A stretch of 64,000 nucleotides of DNA from NCBI RefSeq assembly GCF_029784155.1, contig NC_073692.1, positions 233,882,503 to 233,946,502 on the forward strand, given 5' to 3'. Position 1 is the first letter of the stretch, and the number at the start of each line of letters is the position of its first letter. Below are positions 1-12,000 of this stretch, one piece after another. The position numbers and the translations under genes are program-made. Below the pieces are notes generated by a model. That model did not search any database, was not told the origin of the DNA, and saw nothing but the letters and a program-made list of their open reading frames with translations. Origin of the DNA: Uranotaenia lowii. Its lineage: Eukaryota > Arthropoda > Insecta > Diptera > Culicidae.

Positions 1-64
1 GAGCAATCGAGCTCTGCCGATCAACTGCTGGACCTTCTATCGAAACACCATGTATATCCCGCAT
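1..64 (+). CDS. Possible partial exon cut by the left edge
   Basis: From base 1 the first frame reads through about 21 codons, rich in Ser, Leu and Asp (SADQLLDLLSKHH), before a stop at 88-90. Possible donors are at 52 (GTATAT, phase 0) and 65 (GTGATC, phase 1). The second would join in phase to the exon at 6114 and keep its long frame open. Both donors are weak and the stretch is short, so this is a guess. If the locus matches the Drosophila order l(2)gl-Ir21a-Cda5, it could be the end of l(2)gl, but no domain is visible. Confidence 0.2.
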
Positions 65-90
65 GTGATCTTTCCCTCTATTGATCTCTC

Positions 91-1213
91 TTGTTTCTCT
101 AACCCCACCCATCGACTCGGGATTTTAGCCGAACGAGCACATGGTCGATTGCTTCGGGTTTGCCGCAACTTACTTATTTTTCATGATATTTACGGCTTAT
201 GTTCTTTCGTTCTTTGATAGTTCATGTTTCTCTAATTTCTTTCATCACATATGAAAATGTGATCATTTTCAGGTACAAAGATGTACCAAGCGATTTCATA
301 ACATCAGTATTGACTCAAATAATGTCAATATTTATGAATTTTCCACCATTTTTTTTTCCCAAAGTGGGAAGTTACGAACTTCCATAAAAAAGTTTGTCGC
401 ATTTATTTTTGAGTTATGCCAAATATCCGTACGCAAAAAAACCCTCTTTTAAAATATGGTCCCTTCTTTGAAAGCTCTGTATCTTAAACTTACATGGGAG
501 CTCCCCAATCTTTTCCAATTTTGTCCCCCACTGCTTGAAGAAGGTAGGCTGATGCACCTGGCTCGAGTTTACATAAATTTCTAATTGAAAGAAAAAGATT
601 CGCATATTGGTATTTATTGCACATTGTACTTTATGGAAATAGAATTTTGAAAACCGATCAATAGTGTGAATCGGGAAAGTTTTTTGAGTATATTCTTAAA
701 ATTCTGTATTATGAGCACTTCCAGCCCCTGATTAGCTTTAGATTATGTTTTTTTTGGAGGTGAAAATGTAATTTGAAAAAAAAAAACGATGAAAAGGATT
801 TTTAATAAACATTTTCAAACAGCTTTTTTCACCATCCTCGCCCTTCGAAGCAGTTTGAATATCTATCATTTTTGAGCCAAAATTATGTTAAAAAAATGTT
901 CCGCCATATGCCAAACGCCATATGCCAAAACATGAGAAGTTTTCCCAAACAACACTTATCATGGTATGAAAATTATCGATTTTATACAGTGCAAATTTCT
1001 GTTTTTTAATAAATTTATTAAAGCAAAAAATATCAGTGCATCATTATATAATTTCCCCACGTTTTTTATTTTCTCTTTAAAAGTCAAATATTCAAAAATG
1101 TTGGCAAAAAAAAATCTAAGTTAACATTTGTCCCGTATTTTGGGGCTAGTGTAAATGCAAAGCTTATTTTCAGATGCGTTAGAATAATGGCTTTAAAATC
1201 AATTTAATACGTA
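91..1213. other. AT-rich non-coding stretch
   Basis: No convincing gene is seen. Small open frames at 199-387 (+) and 414-605 (-) are low-complexity and lack exon signals. The stretch would be intron if the edge fragment and the exon at 6114 belong to one gene. Confidence 0.4.
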
Positions 1214-1215
1214 TA

Positions 1216-3966
1216 GGGTGATTTGCCAATCGTTGTCCCCTAACCCATTGTTGCACAGCATGACTTAAATTGTCAATATTTCAGCTGTTTTTGAACTTTT
1301 CCTCAAAAATAATACTCGATCATGTAATTCGGAATGTTTTCTGATGAAATGAGGCTTTTGAGATGTTTTCTGCTGTTAAATGTTTATCTTACGACAGTTT
1401 CAATTTTTCTTGTTTTTTTCGCGCGGTTTTCGCGCTATTTGTTAACAAAAACCTTAACATTCCTTCTACGGCAAATAAGGTTTTACGTCAGAACAAAACA
1501 TTTTTCGAATCAGTTTTCTATACTTAACGTTTGTTGGGCAATTGCAACACCATGATTTTGAAAAAAAAAATATGATCCTTACTTAACCAGAAAATATGTC
1601 GGATCGTGCAACAATTGGTCCGCTCAATCTCCTCCTGTCCAATTGTTGTACATAACTCCGCTGCAAAATTTGTTTGGAAATTTCAAATTTATAAATTTGT
1701 ATACCTCCAATAACTTTGTTTGGTTATTTTCACAGCCAAAAATAGCACTAAAAATTTTGGAAGCGATTGACTAAGTCCTGAATTATAACAACATGTTTTG
1801 AATAAGTAAGGAGGCTTGTGCGGAAAAATCCAAATTTTCATTCAAAAACCATCAGAGATGTACTGAAAGTCTAAAAAACATAATTTTGGATTTTTAAAAT
1901 ATTTCTTGGTTCTTGCAATACATAGCATTTGAAAAAAAAACTAAACCTTACTCGTACTCCAGAAATGATATTTGTGGTCATTCAAAAAATTGAAAATAGG
2001 TAAATATTTTTGAATTTTATTGTTTTGACAGCTAATTTGAAAGCTGGTTAATCGTAGGATGAAAATAAGAATCGCATTATACTGCTTTGCATAGCCAATA
2101 AGTGTGTTCATTTAAAACATTCGCAAAAACATGTCATGTAATTATTGAAAGCTCCAGAAAGCAAATCCTTAAATTTTACAATGGATTACGATTTTTTATT
2201 TCGAAATGGTTATAACTTTTTTCATGAAATGCTTTGCTTCTTCTCATGTTGGCAACAAATTAATCTTAAGAATAGGCAAAATCAATGCTTTAAAACAAAC
2301 TTTATTTTCAAATTTATTTGAAATTCTTGGACATGCGAAAAGTTAATCTCCCATACAAATTGTCATACAAAATTGAACACGTTCATTGACTGCAATATTA
2401 ATTTTTGTAATTTCTGTGCTCTTATTAATTATTTTCCACTTAGAATTTTCACATTTTTTGCACTTAATGTTGATTTTTAATAATTAGTTCAATAATTCAA
2501 AGACACTTTATATTTCCATAAGTTTATCTTTTCCACCGTCGAATCCTAAAATTGAAGTTTTGAAATTATTAAACTCGTTGAAAAAACTTATGAATGTACG
2601 AAAGTCGGGCAACTTGCATTGTCTGAAAAGTGTCAAAGTCTTTGAGCTTTGCGAGACTACTTTTTTATCAGATTTATTTCGATTTTTTTTATCTATTTAT
2701 TTATTTACTCAACATTTTATGCAAAGAATCTAAAATTTGTTCTGAAAAAATCTATTTCTCTAATTTCGAGACGACAAATCTTATAGAGTTGAATTCCATG
2801 TCAACAGCGATCCCCTTGATATTGTTAATAATATTGTCAGAATATTGTACAATAGGAAAACTACGACCTTATCATCCAGAAAAATTAACAGCCATAGCTT
2901 TGTGAAACCTAATTTGATCCAAAAAAGTTTTTCAACCGGAAAGCTCTATGTGATGTGATTGTTTCCTGAAGATTGATGAAATGCTACAGAGGTTACATTA
3001 ATTACAAATAAAACCACTTACATGAAAAAGATATTTAAATCAATTAACTTTTCGAAAAGATAAATACTTATACAAAATGGTATATCATGAGCATAAATCA
3101 GTCGAACGATTCGAAACTTTGGGCGTGGTTGTGTCCATTTTCAAGTTTTAAATTAATATTCATTACGTTAAAATCGATTGACTTCCAAGTGAATCCTAAA
3201 ACAATTGTTTTTTAAAACCACATATTCTTCATAGGGGTAAAAGGGCGGCAAAACAGATCACGTTCTCTAATCTTTTCACCTGTAAATAGGCACTTGAAAA
3301 TTAAGCATTAAAAACCTTTCAGTTCATTCTATGGGATTTTAAAGACATAAAATTGTATGTTGGTAGGACATATAAAGAAAAAAGTTCAACACTGGGTAGA
3401 TTAGGTCAAATAACACTCCATTCAAATGGCTTCGGTTCAATTTGAGTTTCTGAGAAAACTTCACGTGTGATAAATGCTATTCCAGACACTCAAACCGGTG
3501 GCTTTGTGTTTTTTTAGATTTTCGGTTCGAATTTTCCCATTGGGCATTTGACGGTTTATATGGAAGACCCACCTCCCCCCCCCCCCCCTTCCCTCGAAAA
3601 GGGCCGTCTCCAAATAAGATTGCATTTGAACAAAAGTTCTCATAATAAGCTTCCGTAACCAATATCAGCCTCTACGACCACATGATGGCTGATTTTTAAA
3701 ATGTGCAACCATTGGAAAAAATCGGACAACATTATGAACGACATGAAATTTGCCTGTGCAACTATTGGGCACAGACAAGCTTTTTTAAATGATTTTTTAA
3801 ATTTTTATGTTACTTTTTTCAAACACTTGAATTTTTGGATCTTGTTGACCAATCCTGTATGGGTGCATCGACAAAAAAAAATCGAGTGAATTTGATTGAA
3901 ATGACTAAAATACAGCATAAAAACCAAAATCATGTGCTTAGCTGTGCAACGATTGGCAAATCACCC
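1216..3966. mobile_element. 2.75-kb TIR element with TA target duplication
   Basis: The ends are perfect inverted repeats: GGGTGATTTGCCAATCGTTG at 1216-1235 and its reverse complement ending at 3966. TA flanks both sides (1214-1215 and 3967-3968), as for Tc1/mariner-type insertions. Variants of GCAACNATTGG recur near both ends (about 1248, 1605, 1645, 3703, 3752 and 3944), often in opposite orientations. No transposase frame is visible, so it is probably non-autonomous. It contains a run of 14 C near 3575-3588. Superfamily not assigned. Confidence 0.6.
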
Positions 3967-3968
3967 TA

Positions 3969-5055
3969 TCTGTTTTTGTTTTATCAAGTTTCATTGATAT
4001 ATCTGCAGTATTCCAGCAGTATAAATTTATGTTTGTTATTCCACTTTTAACGAATGCTGTTCAAAGCAAATGACCTTCATTTACAAAGACATTTAAGAAT
4101 TTTAAATATCCGCTTCAGTTTCAACGTTCGGATTACCCCTTCTGGTCTTTTCAACATATTGAATCATTTTGAAGATGAATTTCTCAAAAGTTCGACGTTT
4201 GCCCTTGCCCCACCGTGTAAGTTGACAGGAGCGAATATTGTTTTGAACACTTTAAAAGTATACTAAACATTTCTCATAAAAATTTTGCTTCCAGTTGAAT
4301 ATCAGCTTTAAAGTCTCACTTTTCAAAAAAGAAGCGGATCTAAAGTCTCTTTTATGCAGTCATGCAACACAAAAACACTTTCCAAATAAACTACGTACTT
4401 GAATTGATATGTAAGCAAAAAGTACGATGTTTTTTTCAGATTTCTTTCAAATAAAAAGCTCCCAGTTTTATTTCCAAATTCGTTTCAGTTGTGTATTTGG
4501 GCCGACGTAACAATTTTTAGAAGAAAACGTAATTTTTTATTTTTTTTTGTAACAGAGAAAAGTTGAACGTTTGAACATGCTCTAGTGTTCCTTGAATGAA
4601 AATTCTTTCGGAAAATGAATTCCCTCACTTTTGGTCAATAAAAATCAGTTTATTTCACTGATACCTTTCACTTATGAACACGTCAGTCCTATCTTATCTA
4701 ATTTAAAGAAAAGGCTCTTGATCAGTTCATGTGTCGCATCGGATTTTTTCATCTTCTTTTTCAGTTAAGTACATTTTTACATGTTCAACTAAATGTTTCC
4801 GATCTACCTCTGTAGAAAACATCTTATTCATATTTCTGTTATCAATATGATTCAAAAATAACCTTGTGTGCAAAATGGGTTAAAAAATTGTATGTAAATT
4901 CTCTACTTTCAGTATTTTTTTTTACAATTGTCCGCAAAGTGTCATACCATTATTTCATTAGCATCAGAACTAAATTTATATTTATAGACAACAAATGCTA
5001 TATGGACAACAAATATGGAAGTATTTTTACAAATCTTTCAATTGCTTTTAATTCG
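3969..5055. other. Non-coding AT-rich DNA
   Basis: Only short open frames without splice or domain support were seen. I recognise no repeat ends here. Confidence 0.35.
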
Positions 5056-5059
5056 ATTT

Positions 5060-5640
5060 ATAAAATACCAATCCGTGTCACATCTAGGCGTCATTTATTT
5101 CCACGTGCTGTGTACAATTAAGCGAGAAAAACATCTGGGTTGCATATCGCCCCCACGTGCATAAGAAATATAGGTGCTTGGTTGAGAAACAGACGCCTAA
5201 TTGTTAAATTTTTCCAGCGATCAATGAACATTATGTTTTGGTTACTATCCACTTGCGTCGACGTTTGCTTGACCATAGAGACGATAAACAAACCCCTCAA
5301 AGAAAAGAAAATCTCTAAAAATGGATGCCATGACTTTTCAATTTCAAGGTTTGGCAAAAATAATGTAAATGTTTTATTCGATCGGCAAAATGTCAATCTG
5401 GATCACATCTAGGCGTCATTCATAACCATGTGCTATACAAATGAGCTAGGAATCAAGTAGAAAAAAAAATCACATCAAGGCTTCATATCGCCACCCCTTG
5501 CATTGAAAATATTCTTGGTTGAGAAATACGCGCCAAAATATTCTCACTGATAAGTATGCTATGCCATGGTTAATATCCTTTTGCGACGTTGGCTCGCGGC
5601 GCCTCGACCATGAAGACGAAAAACAAACAAAAGACTTTAA
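5060..5640. repeat. Diverged tandem duplication, unit about 330 bp
   Basis: Two units start at about 5070 and 5400. Each has a CACATCTAGGCGTCATT-like start, then CATATCGCC, then GCATNGAAAATAT, then CTTGGTTGAGAAA and an ACGCC block in the same order. The second unit runs directly into the retroposon-like tail at 5640-5835, so both may be the 5' part of that element. Confidence 0.5.
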
Positions 5641-5835
5641 TTTGTTTCGAAAAACTACAAATTTTGTATGAGATCCCCCCCTCCTTTAAGTCGGATGGGG
5701 TTTTAACTATTATAGAAACCATCTCCGGCCCCAAAAACCCTCAGATGCCAATTTTGACGATGAGCGGTTCAGTAGTTTCCGAGTCTATAGGGAACAGACA
5801 GACAGACAAACATTCATTTTTATATATATAGATTA
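5640..5835 (+). mobile_element. RTE/SINE-like retroposon 3' part, copy 1
   Basis: This contains the block 'GAGATCCCCCCCTCC...ATAGAAACCATCTC...CCCAAAAACCCTC', ends with a GACAGACAGACAAAC stretch, and terminates in TATATATATAGAT. Related sequence occurs at 26300-26620 and 52565-52840. A microsatellite-like end and a shared 3' block suggest a non-LTR (RTE-like) or SINE family. No coding remains. Confidence 0.45.
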
Positions 5836-6113
5836 AAGTTCGTTTAAAGTCCAAAATAAATGTTTAGTGAGTTGTGCAAATAAATGTTTGAACTGCAAGT
5901 GCGGGTTGTCATCATTTGACCATAAAAGTGAGCTAAAGAACTTACCCGAAAATTCGGAATTAGTGTCCGCATCGTTTAATGTCTGGGAATCAGCCACTGC
6001 TACCCTGAGCCCTCGACAACCAATATGTGAAAATCGGAACAGAACGGTAAATGTTTTCTTAGATTTAATTTAGTTTGTGTGGTTCTCGTCATAAAACTTT
6101 GCTTATTTTACAG

Positions 6114-6322
6114 ATTGGCCCACAGAGCTTGGAAGTGTTTTCCACGTCATTCCGGAACATCCGGAACGAACGGAGGGCATAAATGTGTTAACCAATGTAG
6201 GAGGATTCAGCGGCCACGGTGACAGAAGTAGGAAGCAGGAGTATTTGCCCGGCAATGAAGCAAAACGAAGATCACCGAGCCGGATTGCCACGAGCCTAGC
6301 GGAAGAAAGTTATGAAATTTAA
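6114..6322 (+). CDS. Candidate terminal exon, unidentified protein
   Basis: A strong acceptor (TTTGCTTATTTTACAG) precedes 6114. After two bases (phase 1 entry) the frame stays open for 68 codons to TAA at 6320-6322. The peptide begins WPTELGSVFHVIPEH and ends IATSLAEESYEI, and its composition is protein-like. An alternative phase-0 reading joins an open frame at 5867-6047 (donor GTAAATG at 6048) and stops after 23 codons. I recognise no domain. Gene order (Drosophila l(2)gl-Ir21a-Cda5) makes the C terminus of an l(2)gl orthologue a possible identity, by inference only. Confidence 0.35.
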
Positions 6323-6944
6323 ACTGTAAACTTAGTTGTTGATGATTGTTGTGTAGAAAAATTTCATAATTATCAAAGTAGCTCCAGTCTACTGTAAGTC
6401 AGTAAGTCATTTATTCAAACCTATGATATTGATCATATTTAAAATCACATAATTTTTTTTCATAGATGAACATAATGAACGCATGAACAAAAGAGTAGTT
6501 TGTTACTCGAAATGAAGAAGCCCCCAAAACTGACGCGCAAGGAATTTTAATACCAATTTATAAGATATGTTGGCACATCCACGTGAATAATGTCTAAAAA
6601 ACATCATTCAGTCTTTGGGAAGCTGAGAAATAAACTGGGCGATAACTTTTTGACTTCTAATTTCACATAGAGGGCGCTCACAGAATATTTCCTATGCCAT
6701 TTTGAGGGGCGACAAAGATGTTAAAGTCATTATCTTCATGTTAATAATATGATTAAAATAGATCTTATTTCGACAATAACCAAACAGCGCGACAAAACGT
6801 GGTTTTGTAACATAGGGGAATCGCATGGAAACTTTCAACCATTCCTCATCGATTCTACCATGTTACCCATGCTAGCTGTGTCGCGTTTTTGATAAAATAA
6901 GATTTTTTCACGTTTATTTTCACTTGAACTGCAGACCGGGCTTA
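6323..6944. other. Non-coding interval
   Basis: No gene or clear repeat end was recognised between the candidate exon and the LINE tail. Confidence 0.3.
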
Positions 6945-7366
6945 AGAATGCTTTTTATTTATTTATTTATTTATTAATTTTTTTTTTGTAGCGGCCCACC
7001 ACACTCCCCCACACCAAAAGGCTCATTTGAGCCCCCTGGTAATGGACGCTACTGTTCTCAGCACGTTTGGCAGCAATTGAAAAAGAAAAATTAATACGCG
7101 AGCAAATTCTACTCATGCTGAGAACACAAAAATTATTTATTCAATTGCGAGGAAATGTGATGAATATTATTTAAACTAATTTACACTATGAATCTCAATG
7201 GAAAAAGTTTCTTTTGAAGAGATTCATGTTGAAACAAAGTTAAACTAATTATACAATAAAACTATACTAAATTAAAAAAAAACTAACACTTCAAGTAAAA
7301 ATTATACAGAATTAACGCTACAAAGTTATAAATCTTTACACTAAAAGCTAGCTTTGTTCGGCTTGT

Positions 7367-7633
7367 TTAACGACTTATTTTTTCTTTGAACATTTGAAGC
7401 AGTTTGTTTTTGAATATGGATCGACGATTAGTTTCTTTCAGATCATTGGGTAAGTTATTATATTTGGTTGGTCCGATGAAAGAAATTCTTTTCTGTCCTA
7501 AAGTTGTAAATGACCGACAGCGTTGTAAATAATTTAAATGACGAGTATTGTGTGTTCTTATTGCAGCTCTAAAGTTGATATTTTGGATGGTATTTGATGA
7601 GTGCATATTGTCAAAAACATACATGATAGTTTG
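7367..7633 (-). pseudogene. LINE ORF2 C-terminal domain
   Basis: The translation has the tail style common to this LINE group: YVFDNMHSSNT, then RTHNTRH, then LGQKRISFIGPTKYN, NLPNDLKE and FKNKLLQMFKE. It joins the segment at 12545 once the inserted LTR element and one GAAGT copy are removed. Confidence 0.65.
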
Positions 7634-7638
7634 GAAGT

Positions 7639-7853
7639 TGTGCAACCTAGTGGCGGGCTAGGAAGGGCCTAGCCGTGGTTATAGGTTCCAGCACCGCGCT
7701 TAACCCGGAGAAGTCACGTTACCCGTGCCTCGCACGCTGTCTGGGCCCGTGCGAGCCGCCTGGGGGACTGGTGCTTGGTCGACTGTCGAGGGGCTACCTG
7801 ATGGTGATCTATGATGTAATGCACGATGAATGTATTTATTACGCACTTCAAAT
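7639..7853. repeat. Left LTR, main part
   Basis: First 215 bases of the left LTR. Unusually GC-rich for the window (GCGCTTAACCCGGAGAAGTC and a GGGCCCGTGCGAGCCGCC block). The last 26 bases of the LTR lie at 8952-8977, displaced by an inserted TIR element. Confidence 0.8.
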
Positions 7854-8951
7854 GGGTCGATTCACGATGACGTATTCTCCCTTTTGTGGTGACAGTTCGC
7901 ACGTCCTGTTTACAAAATTTTACGAACGAGAAATGGGGTGCGGCGAAATTTTTCGTGTAGCTGCACGGTCAAGAAATTTAACTCAAAACTCAGTTTGAGG
8001 ATAGCAAAAAACCAAGTCCCATTTTGTGAACTAAGTTTAGCGCATTTTTTGGTTTTTAATGGTTATCTCTCCGGGAATGAACGGAAACTTGAAAATTCTT
8101 TAAAATTTCGAAAAGGAGGTTTGTTTATTGAAATGTTTTAACATGTTTTTAAAATCCTTCTTCAACACATTTTTTCTGGACCAACCCACTTTGCATTGAA
8201 TATTCTGGGAAAGCGCCTCTTCTTGAAACAAAAAATCCCATCGAATGTCCAAATGTGGAAACTTCTAAGGAATTCGAATGTGCCGAATCGATTGTTCTGA
8301 AATTTCTTGTGTTATTTTGACCGGAAGCTGTAAACAAATGCAGATACTTGTACGACGACACTATTCAGGGACAGAAGAATACAATATAGGAAAATTCTCC
8401 GGTGAACATTCCGAAAGAAAAGGCTGAACTATTATAAATTTATACGATATGATATTTTCTAGAAATAAAAATAACTTCAGATAGTTAAACCACTAATCAC
8501 ATTGACATGAGACTTAAAACCAAATTCCTCTCTGTTTTTGGCTAGAAGCCTCCTATCGTCGACATTGCGCGGCAGCAATTCGAGCATGCAAATTTTATTG
8601 GTATCGACATTTTCGTTAATTTTCGAGTAACGCCAAAAATCGAAAACGAGTGTCCAGTTAGTGGTTTAACTTTAAAGTTTAAGTTCATTTAATCCAGCTG
8701 GATTTACAAACAAAATTATTGATTTTTCATTATTTAATACCTCAAACATCTAATTTTCTTTTCAATTTTCTTTATCCCAAAATTGAGCCAAGAAAATCCC
8801 TAAATTGAGCTAAAAACGTGTGAATGGGAATTAAATGAGGACCCAAATGTTTGCTTTGCTTCCTCAGCGTGTAGAATTGGAAAATAAGAAATCAAAACAG
8901 GAATCGCGAAATGTCAAAAACAGTGAGGCCAGGCAGTGCGTGAATCGACCT
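7854..8951. mobile_element. 1.1-kb TIR element inside the left LTR
   Basis: The insert begins GGGTCGATTCACG and ends CGTGAATCGACCT, so it has 12-13-bp terminal inverted repeats. It is flanked by AT on both sides, and removing it restores the exact right-LTR sequence (CAAATAAGACG). No open frame of note. Family unknown. Confidence 0.65.
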
Positions 8952-8977
8952 ATAAGACGTTGTATCACCGCTACACA
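8952..8977. repeat. Left LTR, displaced last 26 bases
   Basis: Identical over 26 bases to 12514-12539, the end of the right LTR. Confidence 0.8.
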
Positions 8978-9129
8978 TCCCCCTTCCACTCTCAATAAAA
9001 AAAAGTACAAACAAAGAAAAAGAATATGTCATTCTTTGATAAATTATATTTTCAAGTGGAAGTTTTTTTCCAAATAATTGTGTGATACACCATATCCAAA
9101 TATTTGTCTTGTTTCAATTTGCATGTTCT

Positions 9130-9205
9130 GCAGAGCTGCCAGGTGTCCTGATAAATCCTGTTTTTTTTTCTCGATTTTTGCCAAACCACCTGGCATCCCT
9201 GATGT
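9130..9205. repeat. Short inverted repeat (GCCAGGTGTCCTGAT type)
   Basis: GCCAGGTGTCCTGAT and ACCTGGCATCCCTGAT face each other about 45 bases apart. The same motif forms the ends of the element at 21974-24204, so this may be a collapsed copy. Confidence 0.4.
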
Positions 9206-9552
9206 TCAGCCCTATTCAGCATGCCTACAGCTACGGGTGGTTGCATATTGAGGATAAGCAGGCAAGGGGTACCAAAAGTTTCTCATTGGTGGGAGGGGGG
9301 GGGGGGGGGGGTGGAGACGGAGCGCTTTTTTGACAGCGACTTGTTAGCCTACCATGCCTACGATTACGATTGCCTGTCACAAGATGGACGATTCCGTGTA
9401 TTAGTATAAGAACACACCCGAAGCTGTACACGCCCTGGCCCTATTTGCACATTTAGGATATAATTTAATGATTTATTGCTGTTTTCATTGTAGCGTGTAG
9501 AAACAAAACAAAAAGGTAAACAAAACAAATTTACTTCAAAACTTACTTGTGC

Positions 9553-9770
9553 AATTTTACGAGCCGATCAATTTTCAGTCCAAGAAGCTTCACTGGTTTG
9601 TATTCTCGCCAAATTTCTCGGTCCCTTATATGCCTGCCAGTCCTGGGTTGGAGTCTAATGTCGGTGGAAGAAACTGATGCATCCACACCCAGATTTGCCG
9701 TCAATACAAATTGGACACCCATGTTCCAGGTCGCCGCCAATTCATCGATGATCGCAATTTAGCGGCCTTA
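9553..9770 (-). pseudogene. Unidentified coding-like fragment inside the LTR element
   Basis: The minus strand reads about 70 codons of protein-like sequence (IAIIDELAATWNMGVQ, then LGVDASVSSTDIRLQP, then WREYKPVKLLGLKIDRL). It ends at CACAA followed by GTAAGT at about 9547, a good donor. A stop precedes it. It may be a captured host exon or part of an ancestral element gene. Not recognised. Confidence 0.25.
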
Positions 9771-11188
9771 CCGGGCCAGTTCCGCAAATGCTGGCAGATA
9801 TTGAAAGCACGCCACTAGTGCAACTTTTTGCAGACTCTAGACCCCGGCGCCTCGGAAGTGGCCAAGTTCAGCTGCCACAGCCCGTTCGAAACTGCTGACG
9901 CTGGCTGTGGGTGAACCATACTATGATCGACAGTCAATCTTCGATGTCCTCTTCCAGCGCAGGCAACGAGGACAAAAAACCCGCTGAACCGCGAACGAGA
10001 GGCGAACACAATTACAACACATCACCATTAAACATGCAACTGAAAACGGTGATCGAGGTGACTGGAATATGGACACAAACAATCAACCAATCAAACCTAT
10101 TCGAAAATGTCGATGCTCAGTTGGACAAAAAGGAAAAAAATGACGGCAGGAAAACCGATTTATAAAAAAACGATAACGCCCCCTGTACATCCTTATTAGT
10201 TCCTCTACGCTGAAACCATCGTCCATTAACACGGCTCCCCTTCGAAAAATTTCCATCGGGGACAAGCAGACTCGTCAAAATGTGAGTAACATGCATGCAC
10301 TGGTGGTCGCACCTCTCTTGCCAAAACATGTGACGGAAAGTTTTCTGGAGATTTAGCTCTTTGTATCGACGAACATACACGGTCTTCCATCTCGTTATTC
10401 AATTCCCACAAGCTTCCATGTGAAATTAGGGATCATCGACAGTCAGATCGTTTCTTAAACGCGAACCGCAAGAGACGAAGGAATTTGTGGCAACCGTGAC
10501 AGGACACGAACCTGCAAATCTTCGTGCGATGCGCCTGGAACTTATTGCTAAAAATAATCATTCAAGTATGAGAGTTGTCATGGGCATGCAACGAGGGCTA
10601 TCAGTTAAATTTAAAGATCCTTTTTTTCAGATGCGTTCCGAAATGTTGAGTTTTAAAAAACAGCGACAAACAATGTCTAACAGTTAAAAGTCATGCTCAT
10701 TCTTCTTCTACCGAAGTATTCAGATGTCGATATCTGAACGAGCATCTCGGCTTCTATGATTACCGCTGAGGTTCTCTGAGCTACGTAAGGCTAAACCGTT
10801 TTAAGATTCAAAGTCGAATGCTAAGATCAAAACCAAATTCCAACTAATGCCGTTTATTCTGTATCGAATATTAATTGCTAGTGTAGCATGCTTTTACAAT
10901 TTAATTAATGTTCAGCTAGTCAACAACAACTATTTGTACTCTTACTTCAACGAACAAGCAATGATTCATTTGCTAGCACTAGTTAGTTGTATTCGAACTC
11001 AATCATGAAACTTCTACGTGTATATTTACTTAGACGTTACCAAACTATTCAATTCAACCAAATTTTCCCGTCATCAGTTGATGGAATTCTGCATCTTGTC
11101 AACTCCAAATTCCGCTAATATTCATTTATTGTACGATCAATAGACATGCTCATCGTGGTATTTATTCAATAGAACAGATAACTTATTC

Positions 11189-12000
11189 AAGCGGAAGTTC
11201 TCATCTCGCCAAAAGTTTCTGCTGCTCTGACGGAAGTCGTCATCTCATCGCGTCAGCGTTATGAAACAAGCTATTTGGTTCAGATGGAAGTACACTTGCC
11301 TGGCAGAAGTCTTTGTCGATCCAAATACAACAGACCAACTCTCTTTAGGCGGAAGTCCTCATTACGCCAGATATTCAATAAAAATAATTTAAATTTTTAC
11401 AGGCGGTAGTTCGCCAAGTATTTTCACAACCATGACGGAAGTCCTCATCGCGTCAACTGTGTAGAAACGATCTTTCCTCAGGCGGAAGTCCACAACTCGC
11501 CGAAAGCTCAGGCGGAAGTCCTCATCGCGCCATATAGATCTACTCGAATTTTCCTTAGGCGGAAGTCTTCATCTCGCCAAGTACTTCTAATGCTTTGACG
11601 GAAGTCCTCATCGCGTCAACTGGGTGGGAAAACAAAACATTTCCTCAGGCGGAAGTCCACAACTCGCCGAGTGCTCTGACGGAAGTCCTCATCGCGCCAG
11701 ATAAAACAACTCAAATTTCTCTTAGGCGGAAGTCCTCATCTTGCCAAGTACAACTCAAGCTTTGACGGAAGTCCTCAACGCGTCAACTGTGTAGGGAAAC
11801 AAAACAACATTTTCTCAGGCGGAAGTCCACAACTCGCCGAGTGCTCTGACGGAAGTCCTCATCGCGCCAGATAAAGCAACTCCAATGTTTCTTAGCCGGA
11901 AGTCCTCATCTCGCCAAGTACTTCTAATGCTGTGACGGAAGTCCTCATCGCGTCAACTGTGTAAGACATTTCCTCAGGCGGAAGTCCACAACTTGCTAGA
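11189..12000. repeat. Array of spaced inverted-arm motifs, about 168-bp higher-order period
   Basis: About 18 motifs share a core close to GGAAGTCCTCATC. Each is bracketed by short complementary arms, either TGACG...CGTCA or AGGCG...CGCC(A/G). From 11554 the order repeats with a period near 168 bases (new units near 11554, 11722 and 11891); earlier units are degenerate. Two motifs combine TGACG with CGCCA (about 11676 and 11848). The array fills the last kilobase before the right LTR. Confidence 0.75.

Noticed and set aside
7675..7998. 107-codon frame starting in the left LTR
   Set aside because: It runs from the LTR into an inserted TIR element, so it cannot be an ancestral gene. The LTR's GC-rich composition explains the openness.
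3571..9312. Long C run near 3575 and G run near 9294-9310 as G-quadruplex control elements
   Set aside because: Single homopolymer runs in transposon sequence are unstable and probably neutral; nothing around them suggests function.
11189..12000. CRISPR array interpretation of the repeated motifs
   Set aside because: Spacers are themselves repeated, the host is an animal and the array lies inside an LTR element.
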